Under the pieces are notes generated by a model. That model had not been told where the DNA came from and made no database searches. It saw only the letters and a list, made by a program, of their open reading frames with translations. This document shows positions 1 through 8,195 of a DNA stretch of 64,000 bases, one piece after another. This DNA comes from Aliiglaciecola sp. 3_MG-2023 (lineage in GTDB: Bacteria; Pseudomonadota; Gammaproteobacteria; Enterobacterales; Alteromonadaceae). Where the stretch lies: positions 186,001 through 250,000 of the forward strand of contig NZ_JAUORV010000005.1 of NCBI RefSeq assembly GCF_030548205.1, in the 5' to 3' direction. Each line of letters starts with the position of its first letter. Position 1 is the first letter of the stretch. Made by a program: the position numbers and the translations under genes.

Positions 1-105
1 AATATTACTGATGAAGTCTTGGTTCAAACTAACTCTTTAGGTATTAACCGTGGCTTAGAAGATGTGGGCAAACGCTTTACATTAGGTGTGCGAGCTAAGT
101 TTTAA
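1..105 (+). CDS. TonB-dependent receptor, C-terminal end (partial)
   Basis: The reading frame is open from the first base and ends at a TAA at 103-105, giving 34 residues that finish in ...GKRFTLGVRAKF. A final beta-strand with alternating hydrophobic residues and a terminal Phe is typical of outer-membrane TonB-dependent receptors, here of the Alteromonadales sugar-uptake type. Most of the gene lies upstream of the window. It is followed by a strong terminator and then by a beta-helix lipoprotein and sulfatases, so it was probably the importer for the first part of this locus. Assignment to the superfamily rests on one strand and the context only. Confidence 0.6.
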   Translation, partial: NITDEVLVQTNSLGINRGLEDVGKRFTLGVRAKF

Positions 106-117
106 ATAAAGCTAAAC

Positions 118-156
118 GATGGGCAAAGTGCCGTTAAGCACTTTGCCCATTTTGAT
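118..156 (+). terminator. Rho-independent terminator after the partial receptor gene
   Basis: A perfect 11-bp stem GGGCAAAGTGC (121-131) / GCACTTTGCCC (138-148) has a 6-base loop and is followed by a T-rich run. It lies 15 bases after the receptor stop codon, so the beta-helix gene downstream probably has its own promoter or depends on readthrough. Confidence 0.85.
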
Positions 157-187
157 ATTTTGAGTAAACAGTATGAAAGGGGTATAC

Positions 188-2578
188 ATGAGATTAGTGC
201 TATTAGCTGTGTTTGCATTGTTAGTCGGATGTTCCGCGAACATTGATGAGCAATCGACAAAAGCAACAGAAATTGAGCGTACTGCACAGCTATTAAAAGT
301 CGGTGAGAATGCCCCTTTTAAAAATCTTCAATCGGCTTTACTAGAAGCTAAACAGCAACTTAACAACAACCAGGCTGTGACAATTGAGCTAGCCGAAGGT
401 AAATATTACCTAGATAGTACGCTTATCCTGGGGTCAGAATTTTCAGGTACTGAGCAATTTCCTTTTGTGATCAAAGGGGCTGCAGGCAAAAAAGTTGTGA
501 TTAGTGGTGGTAAACCGTTAATGCTAAATTGGCAGCCGTACGACGACAATATCTATCAAGCGAAAGTTAACCAAGGTGAGTTTTCAAGCCTATTCTTAGA
601 GGGCAAGCGTCAGCCGCTAGCGCGCTATCCAAATTTTGACTCTGAAGTAGTTATTTTTAATGGCTATGCTGCAGATGCTGTTTCTCCTGAACGTGTGGTT
701 ACTTGGACTAACCCAGAAGGCGGATACGTACATGCTTTACATGAAGCCAGATGGGGTGACATGCATTACCTTATTACTGGTGTTAACCCCGATCATTCAT
801 TGGAGTTGGAAGGTGGATACCAAAATAATCGCCGCTCTCCCATGCACCTTAAATATCGCTTTGTTGAAAATATATTTAGCGAATTAGACACCCCTGGCGA
901 ATGGTTTCTCGATAAAAAAACGCAAACTGTCTATTTTTACCCACCACAAGGCACCGATATTCATTCTGCGAATATTGAAGTATCTCATCTAGATAATCTT
1001 ATCGAGATGCGTGGAACAGAAAATAATCCAGTCAAAAATATCCAAATTCAAGGCATTAAGTTTCAACACACCCAACCTACTTTTATGCAAACTAAAGAAC
1101 CTTTGCTGCGCAGCGATTGGGCAATTTACCGAGGTGGTGCAGTGATTATTGATGGTGCAGAAAATGTATCACTGAAAGATAGCGAATTTCATATGCTTGG
1201 TGGTAACGCGATCTTTATAAGTAACTACAATCGTAACATTATTATTAGCGGTAACCACATTCATGATATCGGAGCCAGTGCTGTGAGTTTTGTTGGAAGC
1301 CCGAAAGCTGTGCGCTCGCCTAGTTTTGAATATCATGAATTTGTACCCGAAGCTGAATTGGATTTTGAAGTTGGACCCAAAACCAATGACTATCCAAGTC
1401 AATCGTTAGTTTATAACAACCTTATCCACGATATTGGTTTAGTCGAAAAGCAAGTAGTGGGTGTGCAGTTGTCTATGGCTGCTGATATTACCGTTAGTCA
1501 CAATTCAATTTATCGCGTACCAAGAGCGGGTATCAACGTCAGCGAAGGCACTTGGGGCGGGCATATTATTGAGTTTAATGATGTCTTTGATACGGTGCTA
1601 GAAACCGGTGATCACGGGGCATTTAACTCTTGGGGACGTGACCGTTTTTGGCATCCTGATCGCGCTGAAATGGACCGTTTAGCGGCTAAATATCCACAGA
1701 TGTTTCTACTAGATGCAATACGTCCCACTATTTTACGCAACAACCGTTTCCAATGTGACCATGGTTGGGATATCGACTTAGATGATGGTTCATCCAACTA
1801 TCAAATTACCAATAACCTGATGTTAAGTGGCGGGTTAAAGCTCCGTGAAGGATTTAAACGCATCGCCACTAATAACATCATTTTGAACAATTCATTTCAT
1901 CCTCATGTGTGGTTTGAAGGCAGTCAGGATGTGGTTGAACACAATATTTTGTTAAGTGGCCACAAACCTATTCTAAACAACCATTGGGGAACTAGCGTAA
2001 ATCATAACTTCTTCGTCAATGAAAGTGATTTGCAAGCGGCGCAAGCTCTAGGGTTAGATGAACAATCAAACTATGGTGATCCGCAGTTCGTTAATCCTGA
2101 ACAGGGTAATTATCAAGTCAAAGAAAGCTCTGCTGCATTAGCAGTTGGATTTAAAAACTTTCCCATGGATCAGTTTGGAGTGATGACGCCAGAACTGAAA
2201 GCACTAGCTGAACAACCTGCAATTCGCCCTTTATATTTGAACTCGACACAAGGTCAATCAGGACAAAAGTATGCGCTTCTTGGTGCGACCCTAAAGTCAG
2301 TGGAAACCTTGGGTGAACAGTCTGCCTTGGGCATATCTGATATTGCCGGTGCCATGGTCTTAAGTGTGGATAAAGGAAGCAAAATGGACCTCAGTGGATT
2401 GCAAACCGGGGATGTGGTGTTACAAGTCCTCGACACCCAGTTTGGTGGCGCGGATGAAATTATTAGTGCTGCTGATTTACTAGCTTCCTATCAGTCAAGG
2501 AAGTGGCGGGGTGTATTAGAGGTAGTAATTTCACGTAACCAACAGCAACAGACAATCTCGATTAATTTGATTGATTAG
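188..2578 (+). CDS. Secreted lipoprotein with parallel beta-helix (GH141-like) and C-terminal PDZ domain
   Basis: The start at 188 is preferred because AAAGGGG lies 5 bases upstream and gives a clean lipoprotein signal (MRLVLLAVFALLVGC); an in-frame ATG at 173 has no such support. The 796-residue protein begins with a pectate-lyase-like segment (ISGG... LFLEGKRQPLARYPN, then WFLDKKTQTVYFYPP around residues 230-250). This is the usual opening of GH141-like or other right-handed beta-helix glycosidases, and it is followed by repeated N-x-I/F rungs to about residue 640. The last 90 residues (GISDIAGAMVLSVDKGS... LQTGDVVL...) form a PDZ fold. It is likely surface or periplasmic and acts on the galactan or its oligosaccharides. 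GH110-type alpha-galactosidases share the fold, so the activity is not fixed. It is followed by two sulfatase genes on the same strand. Confidence 0.7.
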   Translation: MRLVLLAVFALLVGCSANIDEQSTKATEIERTAQLLKVGENAPFKNLQSALLEAKQQLNNNQAVTIELAEGKYYLDSTLILGSEFSGTEQFPFVIKGAAGKKVVISGGKPLMLNWQPYDDNIYQAKVNQGEFSSLFLEGKRQPLARYPNFDSEVVIFNGYAADAVSPERVVTWTNPEGGYVHALHEARWGDMHYLITGVNPDHSLELEGGYQNNRRSPMHLKYRFVENIFSELDTPGEWFLDKKTQTVYFYPPQGTDIHSANIEVSHLDNLIEMRGTENNPVKNIQIQGIKFQHTQPTFMQTKEPLLRSDWAIYRGGAVIIDGAENVSLKDSEFHMLGGNAIFISNYNRNIIISGNHIHDIGASAVSFVGSPKAVRSPSFEYHEFVPEAELDFEVGPKTNDYPSQSLVYNNLIHDIGLVEKQVVGVQLSMAADITVSHNSIYRVPRAGINVSEGTWGGHIIEFNDVFDTVLETGDHGAFNSWGRDRFWHPDRAEMDRLAAKYPQMFLLDAIRPTILRNNRFQCDHGWDIDLDDGSSNYQITNNLMLSGGLKLREGFKRIATNNIILNNSFHPHVWFEGSQDVVEHNILLSGHKPILNNHWGTSVNHNFFVNESDLQAAQALGLDEQSNYGDPQFVNPEQGNYQVKESSAALAVGFKNFPMDQFGVMTPELKALAEQPAIRPLYLNSTQGQSGQKYALLGATLKSVETLGEQSALGISDIAGAMVLSVDKGSKMDLSGLQTGDVVLQVLDTQFGGADEIISAADLLASYQSRKWRGVLEVVISRNQQQQTISINLID

Positions 2579-2659
2579 AGTGCTATTCGTCAAGCCCTGT
2601 TGGTTACTCACCAGGCATTAACAAACAGTATGGTAAATATCACGATATTTGGAGTTACT

Positions 2660-4141
2660 ATGAGCGATTTATTTAATCGAAATACTAGAAAATATATATT
2701 AAGATCAATGGGTTTCTTGCTGTTTTCTGTGGGCTTAACTGCTAGTGCAGTAGCTAAACATGGAAAACCTAATATTTTGTTTATTTTAACCGATGACCAA
2801 AGTTACTCTGCAATGGGTGCCGCTGGAAATACCGTCTTAGAAACGCCTAACATTGATCGTTTAGCCCAACAGGGCACGCAAATCACCCACGCATTTAATC
2901 AGGGCTCATGGTCACCTGCCGTTTGTGCGCCAAGTCGCGCAATGATTAACACAGGAAGAAACCTATACAGTACCGGCATTACTGACGGTACCTTAAAACT
3001 TCAGAAAAAGACGTCATATCCATTGTGGGGTGAAACTTTTAAACAAGCGGGTTATGAAACATTCTTAACTGGAAAATGGCATGTCTCAAAAGAAGCTCTG
3101 CTGCGTAGTTTTGATCTAGGCACAGCCATTCACGAAGGTGGAATGACTTATGATCAATACAACGCCAGCATGGTTGACCTGGATAGAGAAACTCACCAAT
3201 TATCGGCGGTATATCCATCTAAAAAACATAGTAGCGAAATTATTGCCGACGCAGCTGTTGGGTATTTGGAGAAAAAACCGGACATTAACGATAAACCATT
3301 TCTAATGTACGTGGGTTTCTTAGCGCCACATGATGCAAGACAGTCTCCACAAAGTTACGTTGATAAATATCCACAAGACGCCATTCCTCTACCAAAGGCA
3401 TTTAAAAAGCAAAACTCAGTAGATCAGGGGGATTTTTGGGTACGGGATGAAGTGCTATTGGATATTCCGCGCAAACCAGACGAAGTGAAACAGTTTATTG
3501 GTGAATATTACGCCATGATCGATCATATGGATACGCAGATAGGGCGCATCCTGGATTCATTGGAAAAGTCTCCCTATGCCGAAAATACCATCATTATCTT
3601 TACCTCAGACCACGGACTGGCCGTCGGCAAACATGGTTTGTTAGGTAAACAAAATCAATATGATCATTCTATTCGTGCTCCTTTTATTATTGCAGGTAAA
3701 GGGATAGATAAGGGGCAAAAAATTAAAGGCAATATTTATCTAAACAGTATATTTCCAACCACCGCGGAATTGGCTGGTATTGAAGTACCAAACACTGTTC
3801 AAGCCTCAAGTTTTATGCCTTTGTTAAGGAAAGAAAAAGATTCTATGAATGAGTTCATATATGGAGCTTACCGTCACTACCAACGCATGGTGAGAAGTGA
3901 CAACTTTAAACTCATATATTATCCCGTCATAGGTCAAACACAGTTATTTGACCTTAAAAATGATCCTGATGAATTACACAACTTGAGTGCAAAACCTGCG
4001 TACAGAAAGCAACTGGCGAGCTTGCAAGATGAACTCCTAAAATTAATGGCCGACCTTGATGATCCAATTGACTTGGATCATCCAGTAATTAGCTTTGAAA
4101 GCGTCGGGTATTCCACAGATATATGGAGAAAAGGTGTTTAA
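2660..4141 (+). CDS. Formylglycine sulfatase (S1 family), exported
   Basis: An arylsulfatase-type enzyme of 493 residues. GGAG at 2651-2654 supports the ATG at 2660 rather than earlier in-frame codons, and this start gives a normal signal peptide ending at ...TASAVAKHG. The metal-site motif NILFILTDDQ follows at residues 38-47. The catalytic signature CAPSR is at Cys89, where Cys would be converted to formylglycine; TGKWH lies near residue 139 and TSDHG near residue 318. By family it hydrolyses sulfate esters on carbohydrates, and here carrageenan or agar-type galactose or anhydrogalactose sulfates are likely. The sulfated position and S1 subfamily cannot be read from the sequence. Its end overlaps the next sulfatase gene. 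Confidence 0.88.
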   Translation: MSDLFNRNTRKYILRSMGFLLFSVGLTASAVAKHGKPNILFILTDDQSYSAMGAAGNTVLETPNIDRLAQQGTQITHAFNQGSWSPAVCAPSRAMINTGRNLYSTGITDGTLKLQKKTSYPLWGETFKQAGYETFLTGKWHVSKEALLRSFDLGTAIHEGGMTYDQYNASMVDLDRETHQLSAVYPSKKHSSEIIADAAVGYLEKKPDINDKPFLMYVGFLAPHDARQSPQSYVDKYPQDAIPLPKAFKKQNSVDQGDFWVRDEVLLDIPRKPDEVKQFIGEYYAMIDHMDTQIGRILDSLEKSPYAENTIIIFTSDHGLAVGKHGLLGKQNQYDHSIRAPFIIAGKGIDKGQKIKGNIYLNSIFPTTAELAGIEVPNTVQASSFMPLLRKEKDSMNEFIYGAYRHYQRMVRSDNFKLIYYPVIGQTQLFDLKNDPDELHNLSAKPAYRKQLASLQDELLKLMADLDDPIDLDHPVISFESVGYSTDIWRKGV

Positions 4142-6107
4142 AAATTTATCAGTAGTTAGTGTTGCCATTTGGTTGTCATTAATTGGCACACTATTTTGTT
4201 TCAGTGGTTGTAGTAAAGTTGTTGAAAACTCACCTACTACTCTAATTGAATCACTCACTTCGACTGAAGTAATAAACAAAGATAATGAGCTACAAAGTGT
4301 AAAACCCAATATCATTTTAATTATGACCGATGATCAAGGTTATGGTGATATAGGTGCTCATCAAAATCCGGTGGTTAAAACACCCAATATCGATGAGCTT
4401 GCGAAACGAAGTATTCGTTTAACCAACTTCCATGCAGATCCCACCTGCTCTCCAACCCGTGCTGCACTCATGACCGGTAAACACTCTATGCGTGCTGGAG
4501 TGTGGCATACCGTAATGGGACGTTCGAATTTAGCCGCTGAACATAAAACGATGGCTGACGTATTGTCGGAAGCTGGATATAACACGGCTATTTTTGGTAA
4601 ATGGCACCTAGGTGAGAATTATCCATTTCGTCCTCAGGATCACGGCTTTGACAAGTCGGTTATCCATGGTGGAGGAGGAGTCGGACAATCAGGTGATTAT
4701 TGGGGCAATACACAATTTGACGATACCTATTTTCGTAATGGCGAGCCTGAAAATTTTAAAGGTTATGCGACAGAAAATTGGTTCGATGAGTCTATTCGTT
4801 ATATTCGTGAACAGGCAGCTTCTTCAACACCGTTTTTTGCTTATATTTCAACAAATGCGCCTCACACGCCTTGGCGAGCACCAGAAACTGAAGTGCAGGC
4901 GTATCGTGACCTAGGGCTTCCAGAGCCTATGGCTCGATTTTATGCAATGATTTCCAATATAGACAAAGGCGTTGGCGAAATAAGGTCTGAACTTAATAAT
5001 TTGGGTATTGATGACAACACTATCCTGATATTTATGACAGACAATGGGACGTCATCTTTAAGGCCTGAGTCATCGATGTATGGTGATCGAGATCCTGAAG
5101 AATTTTTGCAGAAGTTTAAATTAAATCCACGTTATGCAAATTGGGTCATTAACGCTGGGATGCGTGGCTATAAAAATGAAGTTTATGAAGGTGGCCATCG
5201 AGTACCTTTCTTCATTCATTATCCTAAAGGTAACTTTGGTAAACCCCGAGATATTGCCAGCTTGACCGCCCATTTTGATGTGTTGCCAACCCTGATAGAT
5301 TTGCTCGACATTGATCCGAAAAAGAGTGAGCTAATAAACATGGATGGTGTGAGTTTATTACCACTTTTGGAAAATGACTCTAATGCAACTGCTAGGTCAG
5401 TTTTTGATGATCGAAAAATTGTCATCACTAATCAGCGTGTAAATATTCCCCGAATTGGTCGTCCTATGGCGGTGCTTAGTCGTGATTGGCGTTTTATATC
5501 CGAACGTGAGTCAGGAATTGAAGAGCTGTACAATATTACCGACGATCCAGGGCAAATTAATAATGTCATATCCAAACATCTAGACGTTGCCCAACAACAC
5601 AGAGAGTATTTAAATCGTTGGTGGAAAAGTATCTCTCTGAATATAGGAGAACAAGCCCTGCCGATTGTCGGTAGTTCATTTGAAAACCCAGTACGATTAA
5701 ATTCAAATGATTGGGCTGATGCTGAATCTACCAGTCAGATTGCTTGGGATCCGGGCTTTAAAACACCCTTATCAAATGAAACTAACACAGGCTGGATAGC
5801 CCAACCGGACCAATATGAACCGTTACCTTGGAATGTCCAAGCCGAGAACGCAGGTGATTACCGTATTCGCCTATTTATGTATGACGAGCCTGCTCATTAC
5901 GCCATAGGTAAGCAATATGCTTATTTAAATATCAATGGTAAAGAATATCGCGCAGAAATGGGCACTGAAGCATCAGGAGCTGAGTTCAATATCCACCTGA
6001 AGAAAGGACCAATAAAGTTATTGGGCTGGTTTACAGATAGTGCAGATGCCGGCTCAAAAACAAATCGGTTGCCGAGTTTCTACGCTTATCTCGAATATCT
6101 CAACTAA
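4134..6107 (+). CDS. Sulfatase lipoprotein (S1 family) with C-terminal accessory domain
   Basis: The most likely start is GTG at 4134. GGAGA lies 4 bases upstream, the signal then ends in a lipobox (FSGC, Cys26), and the start overlaps the previous stop as GTGTTTAA, which suggests translational coupling. An ATG at 4095 would bury the signal behind 13 residues. The sulfatase core has IILIMTDDQGYGD at residues 60-72, the CSPTR signature at Cys105 and GKWHLGE near residue 157. After the core, about 130 residues (from roughly 530) form a beta-rich domain with QAENAGDYRIRLFMYDEP, resembling accessory domains of planctomycete and marine arylsulfatases. It is predicted to be membrane-anchored and to act on sulfated galactan oligosaccharides. 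Confidence 0.86.
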   Translation: MFKNLSVVSVAIWLSLIGTLFCFSGCSKVVENSPTTLIESLTSTEVINKDNELQSVKPNIILIMTDDQGYGDIGAHQNPVVKTPNIDELAKRSIRLTNFHADPTCSPTRAALMTGKHSMRAGVWHTVMGRSNLAAEHKTMADVLSEAGYNTAIFGKWHLGENYPFRPQDHGFDKSVIHGGGGVGQSGDYWGNTQFDDTYFRNGEPENFKGYATENWFDESIRYIREQAASSTPFFAYISTNAPHTPWRAPETEVQAYRDLGLPEPMARFYAMISNIDKGVGEIRSELNNLGIDDNTILIFMTDNGTSSLRPESSMYGDRDPEEFLQKFKLNPRYANWVINAGMRGYKNEVYEGGHRVPFFIHYPKGNFGKPRDIASLTAHFDVLPTLIDLLDIDPKKSELINMDGVSLLPLLENDSNATARSVFDDRKIVITNQRVNIPRIGRPMAVLSRDWRFISERESGIEELYNITDDPGQINNVISKHLDVAQQHREYLNRWWKSISLNIGEQALPIVGSSFENPVRLNSNDWADAESTSQIAWDPGFKTPLSNETNTGWIAQPDQYEPLPWNVQAENAGDYRIRLFMYDEPAHYAIGKQYAYLNINGKEYRAEMGTEASGAEFNIHLKKGPIKLLGWFTDSADAGSKTNRLPSFYAYLEYLN

Positions 6108-6142
6108 AACATATTTCATATTAATTATTAGGATTAACCATA

Positions 6143-7546
6143 ATGGTAAACAAGCACAATGGGCAGCAAAATTTAATGACTAAGCCGCCAATAATAGCAA
6201 AAGAAATGTTAATACCTTTTATTATGGTCGCGTTGCTTTTCCCGTTGTGGGGGTTTGCCAACGATGTAACTAATCCATTAGTTAAAGCGTTTAAAGATAT
6301 TTTTTTAATAACCAATGCACAAAGCAGTTTGGTGCAATTTGCTTTCTATTTAGGTTATGGCGTAATGGCAATTCCTGCTGCTATATTTATTCGTAAATAT
6401 TCTTATAAATCAGGAATTCTACTGGGGTTAGGTTTGTACGCTGTTGGCGCGTTGTTATTCATTCCAGCCAGTATAGAGCAAGAATTTAATTTCTTTTTAG
6501 CTGCTCTTTGTATTTTAACTTGTGGCTTAGCATTGCTTGAAACCACCGCGAATCCTTACATCCTGTCAATGGGTGATCCCGCTACTGCAACCAGAAGACT
6601 AAATTTAGCTCAAGCATTTAATCCTATTGGTTCTTTAACCGGGATGTTTGTGGCGTCCACCCTAATTCTGAATAAGTTACAAGTAGAGGCGTTTCGAGAA
6701 TCTGAGCGTCTTGCACACCCAGAGTACGCCGGAATGTTGCCTAGTGTAGTGGATGGTAAGTTAACGGCGGCACTAAATAATTTTTCAATAAGCGATCCTG
6801 TTGCTCATCAGGCTATGCAAACCGCTGATCTTATTACTGTTAGAGGACCGTATATTGCCATTGCTGTGGTTGTAACCATTCTGTTCCTATTATTTTTAAC
6901 TGCAAAGCTCCCCCGTACTATTTCTCAAGATACTCCCTTCACCACTCGTGAATTAGGTGCAACTTTTAGTCGACTTTTTCGAAATGGTCGATATGTGGAA
7001 GGGGTTATTGCGCAAGCCTTTTATGTTGGGGCGCAGATCATGTGCTGGACATTTGTGATTCATTACGGCATGACCTCTGTTGGTTTAACCGCTGGCGAAG
7101 CGCAAGGCTACAATATGGTTGCCATGGCTATTTTCTTAGCCAATCGATTTATATGTACATTTTTACTCGGTTACTTTCGTCCTGGGCAATTGTTAATGTT
7201 ATTGGCCCTCGGTGGTATGTTGTTGGCTATTGGGACAATATTTTTCGGCGGAATGCTGGGCCTATATTGTTTAATTGGTATTTCAGCCTGTATGTCACTT
7301 ATGTTTCCAACTATTTATGGTATTGCACTAAAAGATCTCGGCGATGATGCAAGTTTAGGTTCTGCTGGGTTGGTAATGGCCATCGTTGGTGGTGCATTAA
7401 TGCCGCCTCTGCAAGCAACAATGATTGATGGGCCGAGTATTATCGGCTCAATTCCATCGGTACAAACTTCTTTTTTATTACCTCTCATTTGTTTCGTTGT
7501 GATTACGCTTTATGGTTACCGTGCTCACTATAAATACAACGCTTAA
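6143..7546 (+). CDS. MFS sugar:proton symporter, FucP family
   Basis: A 467-residue, 12-helix transporter. The N-terminal region LFPLWGFANDVTNPLV, the helix-4 stretch LLETTANPYIL and RLNLAQAFNPIGSLTG are hallmarks of the FucP (L-fucose/galactose/glucose permease) family in the inner membrane. A Shine-Dalgarno AGGA lies 9 bases upstream. It follows two sulfatase genes and precedes a mutarotase gene, so it probably imports the desulfated monosaccharide (D-galactose, anhydrogalactose or an L-sugar side chain). It has a long central loop (about residues 195-225) compared with E. coli FucP. Substrate is inferred from context only. Confidence 0.88.
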   Translation: MVNKHNGQQNLMTKPPIIAKEMLIPFIMVALLFPLWGFANDVTNPLVKAFKDIFLITNAQSSLVQFAFYLGYGVMAIPAAIFIRKYSYKSGILLGLGLYAVGALLFIPASIEQEFNFFLAALCILTCGLALLETTANPYILSMGDPATATRRLNLAQAFNPIGSLTGMFVASTLILNKLQVEAFRESERLAHPEYAGMLPSVVDGKLTAALNNFSISDPVAHQAMQTADLITVRGPYIAIAVVVTILFLLFLTAKLPRTISQDTPFTTRELGATFSRLFRNGRYVEGVIAQAFYVGAQIMCWTFVIHYGMTSVGLTAGEAQGYNMVAMAIFLANRFICTFLLGYFRPGQLLMLLALGGMLLAIGTIFFGGMLGLYCLIGISACMSLMFPTIYGIALKDLGDDASLGSAGLVMAIVGGALMPPLQATMIDGPSIIGSIPSVQTSFLLPLICFVVITLYGYRAHYKYNA

Positions 7547-7582
7547 ATTGATGTAGGTATGAATCCATTGGAATCAAATAAT

Positions 7583-7933
7583 ATGACAACGACACACCAT
7601 GTTTTAACGCTGAGCTTAAATGATGATCCAGAATTAATAAGGTTATATGAACAGTATCATCAACCAGGAAATGTCTGGCCTGAAGTCCTGGCTAGTATTA
7701 GAGCTGCGGGAATCGAAAATATGCAGATTTTTCGATTGGAAACGTTGTTAGTCATGGTGTTATCTACCTGCAACGATTTTAGCTTTGAAAAAAAAGCCGA
7801 ATTAGATAGTAGCAATGCAAAAGTGCAGGAATGGGAGCGTTTGATGGAACGTTTCCAAAAGGTCGATGTTAGTAAAACTGACAGCGCAAAATGGCAATCA
7901 ATGCCATCCATTTTTAACCTTCTCGATCATTAA
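7583..7933 (+). CDS. L-rhamnose mutarotase family protein (DUF718)
   Basis: A small cytoplasmic protein of 116 residues whose pattern HHVLTLSLNDDPELIRLYEQYH... VWPEVLASIRAAGIENMQIFRLE matches the RhaM/DUF718 family of monomeric sugar mutarotases. Conserved features include YxxYH, WPE, the AGI-x-N/D turn and the late W-x-x-MP (WQSMPSIF). The start at 7583 matches the family's N terminus; an in-frame ATG at 7559 would add 8 residues but its putative ribosome site is too close. It lies directly after the FucP-like symporter, so it may interconvert anomers of the imported sugar. The substrate in this locus is unknown, and D-galactose, anhydrogalactose or L-fucose are all possible. Confidence 0.8.
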   Translation: MTTTHHVLTLSLNDDPELIRLYEQYHQPGNVWPEVLASIRAAGIENMQIFRLETLLVMVLSTCNDFSFEKKAELDSSNAKVQEWERLMERFQKVDVSKTDSAKWQSMPSIFNLLDH

Positions 7934-8195
7934 AGCCGGCGAGTGTTCTGAATGAAATGATTTTTAACTAGCTGACATATATTAACTAAGTGTTGTAACT
8001 AATTTCATACACAGGGTGAATACCATGTGTAGGGAAAGGTGCGTCTTGAATTTGATGATGCGCAAGTAAATGTGTGGTGCTTCGAGCTCATAGTAGTCGC
8101 TCATAAAGTACTGACACAAAAGGTTTCCCAGTCAACTTAACGGGATAGTGGCGGGAAAATAAATTTAAGTGAATGACCCTATGAGGTAGAGACAA

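Noticed and set aside
6108-6142. AAACATATTTCATATT before the FucP-like gene, as a sixth operator of the AAACAT-N3-ATGTTT family.
   Set aside because: Only one half-site matches; the other arm lacks ATGTTT, and the gap lies inside a probable operon.
7934-8195. The 262-base leader before the GH29-like gene as a riboswitch.
   Set aside because: No recognisable conserved aptamer or terminator/antiterminator pair was found.
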